The position numbers and the translations under genes are program-made. From assembly GCA_002254385.1 (NCBI GenBank), contig NJDO01000043.1:1-17366 (forward strand): a stretch of DNA of 17,366 bases, read 5' to 3'. Under the pieces are notes generated by a model that saw nothing but the letters and a program-made list of their open reading frames with translations, was not told the DNA's origin and did no database searches. This document shows positions 14,514-17,366 of this stretch, piece after piece. How positions within the stretch are numbered: the first letter of the stretch is position 1; the number at the start of each line of letters is the position of its first letter. The stretch is from Thermoplasmatales archaeon ex4484_6. Lineage in GTDB: Archaea > Thermoplasmatota > Penumbrarchaeia > Penumbrarchaeales > Penumbrarchaeaceae.

Positions 14514-15500
14514 TCAGTATATGCCCGGTCTGGTTTCCCTTTCCACCTTTCTTCGCATCTCTTCTTCTTCCTTGGCTTCCTTCCGGTTCCTGTACTCCAT
14601 CCATATGATCAGCACGATCCATAGCGGAATGAAGATCATGGCAATGGTGTATACAACCGAATAAACGGAGTTCATCATCACGGAATTCGCCATCTGCTCA
14701 CTGATGAACGGGGAGATCCACCTTATGAAGAAATTTATTACCAGAACAAGCTGGACCCCGAAACCTATGATCACCATCAGGATGAAACCCATTATGTAAT
14801 AATTATTGATCACAGGAGTGAGGCTGAACTCGCCCGTGGCTCTTTCCTTCGCATACTTGATGATATCATTGAACCTGTGAGCACCATTGTGAAGCTCCAT
14901 CATGAACAGATAGCTCATGGCAAACACGTACATTATCTCCCAATCTCCGAGGGTAAGCTCGTCAATACTGAGAAGTGCCCTGTTATTGAAGCCCACCATG
15001 GTCACACCGATCAGGGTCGATATGATACCAGCGGCATAGAGGGTGGTCGCCATATCCTGACTCATCCAGTCCAGGATTTTCAGTGATGTAAGGAAGTTCG
15101 AGACCAGAAGACCCCCGGTTATCAGGATCGCCAGCACGGTGTACGATATCATGAACACGAGCATGCTTGAATCCGAGTAGACCTGCCAGCCCTTCCAGAG
15201 TATGGGGGCGGCAAATACAACAACCAATAACCACAATGCTACACCCGTATAGGGCATACCACTTGTCTTCAGGGGGTTCCAACGTGTGACGAACTGGGAA
15301 GACAAGAGGAATATTCCTCCCACCACATACATGATGGGACCGAATGATCCACCGAAATCCCAACCGACGGCAAATCCCATGAATACGAAGGATAGCAGCC
15401 AGAATACCATTCCAAGCGCCCACATTATCATGGTCTCGCCTGCCTGCAGGCCGATCTCGAAGGGCACGAGGTTATCAAGTTCTTCCTGGTACTGTGCCAT
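14514..15500 (-). CDS. Eight-helix integral membrane protein of the MoxR-DUF58 operon
   Basis: Unrecognised polytopic protein of 328 residues. Hydrophobic segments at about 23-45, 52-70, 84-103, 111-135, 152-171, 187-203, 231-257 and 277-301 suggest eight membrane helices, with both ends cytoplasmic. The C-terminus (302-328) is a charged, probably helical tail rich in Glu, Lys and Arg. Segment 200-220 (MMELHNGAHRFNDIIKYAKE) is a conspicuous amphipathic loop containing two histidines. The start at 15500 is well supported: GAGGTGA (15507-15513) lies 6 bases upstream and overlaps the TGA stop of the DUF58 gene. The gene is last in the operon, with 11 bases between coding regions. It occupies the position where vWA (BatA-like) or transglutaminase-like proteins often follow MoxR-DUF58. 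It may be the membrane partner or client of the AAA+ ATPase; that is inference from context only. Confidence 0.88.
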   Translation of the reverse strand: MAQYQEELDNLVPFEIGLQAGETMIMWALGMVFWLLSFVFMGFAVGWDFGGSFGPIMYVVGGIFLLSSQFVTRWNPLKTSGMPYTGVALWLLVVVFAAPILWKGWQVYSDSSMLVFMISYTVLAILITGGLLVSNFLTSLKILDWMSQDMATTLYAAGIISTLIGVTMVGFNNRALLSIDELTLGDWEIMYVFAMSYLFMMELHNGAHRFNDIIKYAKERATGEFSLTPVINNYYIMGFILMVIIGFGVQLVLVINFFIRWISPFISEQMANSVMMNSVYSVVYTIAMIFIPLWIVLIIWMEYRNRKEAKEEEEMRRKVERETRPGIY

Positions 15501-15506
15501 TTTCCT

Positions 15507-15513
15507 TCACCTC
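15507..15513 (-). promoter_or_regulatory. Ribosome binding site overlapping the upstream stop codon
   Basis: The minus strand reads GAGGTGA, sharing bases with the TGA stop of the DUF58 gene and standing 6 bases before the ATG at 15500. It indicates translation of the membrane protein by re-initiation or coupling within one transcript. Confidence 0.7.
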
Positions 15514-16783
15514 AATAGTTCCTTGCCTCCAGCAGGATCTGGGTCAACGGTGTTGCAGGTTTCCAATCAAGAACCTTAACACCGTATCCTCTAAGCTCCT
15601 GCATCAATATCTCCCTTTCCAGCCTGAGTATGTCGTAAGCAGCGGCATTGATCTTCTCGCCCTTCTTCTGCTTGGCCATTATCTCAAACTCTATGGAATT
15701 GGGTGATATGATGGTTACATCGAACTCGAGCATCATCATCATTGATACCGCTTTCCTGATGGAGTCATCCTCCTCAAGATTGGATATCACGATGACGGGT
15801 GACTGCCTGGGCATGTAGGGGATCGCCACCTCCACGATTCCAGAAAGGGGAATATCCCCCTTGGGGGTCGCCCCAGCAAGGGCAGTCAGGAGTTCGAAGA
15901 GCTGCTTCTGTCCAGTTCCCTTCTTTATTGTGAGAACCTTATCCGAATACACCACCATCTGGACCGAATCCCTCCTTTTCAGGAAGAAATTGGCCAGAGT
16001 CGCAGCGGCCCTTGCACCGTACAGATTTGCATTATCCGAATCCATTCCATACCTTGAAGAGGATCTGGAATCGAACAGGATTGTTATATCCGATACGGAA
16101 AGCCTTTCATGTTCGTTGACAAGGAGTTTGCCGGTCGAAGCATATGCCTTCCAGTTGATGTCCCTGAATGGATCACCTGGCATGTAGTCCCGGATGGCAA
16201 AGAATTCGGATCCGGGACCCGGCATCTTCACCTTCATCTCTCCAGGATACATCTTGGGCTGCTTGGACTTTATGTAGAGTTCCTTCACATCCCTGACCTG
16301 CGGGAAAACCGTCAGGTCCGACTCGAAGGCTACCGTTTTCTCCTTGTAGAACATGTTCAGGGGATCATGTGTCCGGAGAGTGATGGGACCGATCTTGTAA
16401 ACGCCCTTGAGGGGGCATTTGAGGGTGTACTTGAGCCTTGTTGCTCCCTTCGGACTCAGGTTGAGATAGGTATAGTTCGTTCCATCCTTCAACTGGATCG
16501 TCCTCGGGACCTTATCCCTGACCTCAAGGAAGCCTGTCTTGCCTCCCTGGTTCAGGATCCTAAGCTCCACCTTCACTGTCCCGTCCTCGAATATCTTCTC
16601 CTGGGACATCTCCCTGTCCGCCGTCAACCTTGTTGAGGTATTGGCGAACACGCTCACGGTGGTGTAGACGAGGGCAGCAAGTGATAGCATAACCAGGAGC
16701 AAATTGCGGGTTGCCATTCCCAGTAATACTATTATCACTGCCATGCTCACAATGGAAGCTGCTTTTTTCGTCCACATGTTCAC
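15512..16783 (-). CDS. DUF58 domain protein, MoxR partner
   Basis: Membrane-associated protein of 423 residues. Two adjacent helices (about 9-25 and 27-47) anchor the N-terminus. A beta-rich region (50-165) follows, then the DUF58 core at about 191-226, with GSEFFAIRDYMPGDPFRDIN and NWKAYASTGKLLVNEHE as the family hallmark. A von Willebrand A-like fold follows, whose metal-site loop reads DSRSSS (238-243). DUF58 genes typically sit beside moxR and are thought to act with the AAA+ ATPase in assembling or activating envelope protein complexes; the exact reaction is not established. It lies 54 bases after the MoxR gene. The start may be GTG 16783 or ATG 16777, two codons apart. Neither has a strong ribosome binding site, although GGTGA overlaps the GTG. 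It ends 11 bases before the eight-helix protein. Confidence 0.94.
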   Translation of the reverse strand: MNMWTKKAASIVSMAVIIVLLGMATRNLLLVMLSLAALVYTTVSVFANTSTRLTADREMSQEKIFEDGTVKVELRILNQGGKTGFLEVRDKVPRTIQLKDGTNYTYLNLSPKGATRLKYTLKCPLKGVYKIGPITLRTHDPLNMFYKEKTVAFESDLTVFPQVRDVKELYIKSKQPKMYPGEMKVKMPGPGSEFFAIRDYMPGDPFRDINWKAYASTGKLLVNEHERLSVSDITILFDSRSSSRYGMDSDNANLYGARAAATLANFFLKRRDSVQMVVYSDKVLTIKKGTGQKQLFELLTALAGATPKGDIPLSGIVEVAIPYMPRQSPVIVISNLEEDDSIRKAVSMMMMLEFDVTIISPNSIEFEIMAKQKKGEKINAAAYDILRLEREILMQELRGYGVKVLDWKPATPLTQILLEARNY

Positions 16784-16837
16784 ACCACATTCTCGTTTGG
16801 TCCCCGGTATTATCCGGGTGACCGGGCCTTCTCAAGA

Positions 16838-17366
16838 TCAGACCGCAGGTACCGGTACCTCAGCCAGTATCTTGTTTATTATATCCTGGGGCAGTACACC
16901 ACGGATCCTGGGTTCCGGCTTCAGGATGATCCTGTGAGCCAGAGCGGGCATCGCAACGGCTTTTACATCATCTGGTGTGATGTAATCCCTACCCTGAAGG
17001 ACAGCTCTTGCCCTTACGAGCTTGAACAGAGCTAACGAGCCTCTCGGAGAGGAGCCGACCACGACACGGGGATCTTCCCTTGTCCTGTAAACGATCTCCA
17101 CGATGTATGTGAGGAGTGCAGGGTCCATATGGACCTTCTCCACAACCTGCTGCATCGCAATGATCTTCTCGGGGGAGGTGATCGTATTTATGTCGACCTG
17201 ATCCTTCCCTCTTCTCATCCTTCTGATGAGAATCTCTCTCTCATCTTCCCTTGAAGGATAGCCCATGGACATCTTCTGCATGAACCTGTCCACCTGGGCT
17301 TCGGGAAGAGGATAGGTTCCTTCCTGCTCGATGGGGTTCTGTGTTGCCATCACAAGGAAGGGTTTG
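16838..17366 (-). CDS. MoxR family AAA+ ATPase, 5' part beyond the window edge
   Basis: The gene enters from the right edge. The last 175 residues are visible, and the frame is open through the final base, starting KPFLVMATQNP. The apparent initiation codons at 17353 and 17350 are internal, because MoxR proteins carry the P-loop and Walker B upstream of this point. Visible hallmarks are the sensor-1 stretch ATQNPIEQEGTYPLPEAQ, the conserved EAQVDRF with its arginine, and the C-terminal lid with SPRGSLALFKLVRARAVLQG and DYITPDDVKAVAMPALAHR, all typical of MoxR. Roughly half of the normal length of about 320 residues is missing. It would act as a cytoplasmic ATP-driven chaperone for the DUF58 protein and perhaps the eight-helix membrane protein downstream. 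Family assignment is firm; clients are inferred. Confidence 0.95.
   Translation of the reverse strand, partial: KPFLVMATQNPIEQEGTYPLPEAQVDRFMQKMSMGYPSREDEREILIRRMRRGKDQVDINTITSPEKIIAMQQVVEKVHMDPALLTYIVEIVYRTREDPRVVVGSSPRGSLALFKLVRARAVLQGRDYITPDDVKAVAMPALAHRIILKPEPRIRGVLPQDIINKILAEVPVPAV

Noticed and set aside
17348..17353. Apparent start codons of the MoxR gene at 17353 or 17350
   Set aside because: The frame continues to the window edge as KPFLV before MATQNP, matching the middle of MoxR proteins, so these codons are internal.

Overview
The window reads as chromosomal DNA of a euryarchaeon, most likely a member of the Thermoplasmatota or a close relative. The anchor is an intact large subunit (DP2) of the archaeal family D DNA polymerase, which rules out Bacteria and Eukarya. 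Supporting signs are a response regulator whose output region resembles DUF835 (an archaeal family), a MoxR-DUF58 pair, FtsX/MacB-type permeases, and very long secreted beta-propeller/Ig-like proteins. TATA-like boxes lie upstream of several genes, and strong GAGGTGA ribosome binding sites precede others. The placement below domain level is inference.

Layout. Positions 1-327 hold no convincing gene. An orphan receiver-DUF835 response regulator (328-1197, minus) is divergent from DP2 (best start 1422, to 5195, plus). DP2 is followed by a small secreted, membrane-anchored protein (5300-6226, plus). A convergent intergenic space with two inverted repeats (6227-6484) separates it from a run of minus-strand genes that fills the rest of the window.

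Read in the direction of transcription, from the right edge leftwards, the minus-strand genes form three blocks. The first is a MoxR AAA+ ATPase (cut by the edge), a DUF58 protein and an eight-helix membrane protein, tightly spaced and closed by a run of 14 T. The second is an FtsX/MacB-like ABC exporter operon of two permeases overlapping by ATGA plus an ATPase. The third is a 1448-residue single-pass surface protein. It has a signal peptide, a seven-bladed FG-GAP beta-propeller with five good calcium sites, several Ig/FN3/PKD-like domains including a tandem duplication, a thrombospondin-type-3-like calcium stalk, one membrane helix, a basic then acidic cytoplasmic tail, and a terminal four-cysteine zinc ribbon.

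How the genes work together. The right half is devoted to the cell envelope: a chaperone/DUF58 membrane-complex module, a mechanotransmission-type ABC system, and a large integrin-like receptor or adhesin. The left half pairs a signalling protein with the replicative polymerase; nothing suggests more than adjacency there. The most interesting object is the integrin-alpha-like architecture with a cytoplasmic zinc ribbon. The eight-helix protein in the MoxR-DUF58 operon comes second. No CRISPR array, tRNA, rRNA, insertion sequence or phage gene was seen.
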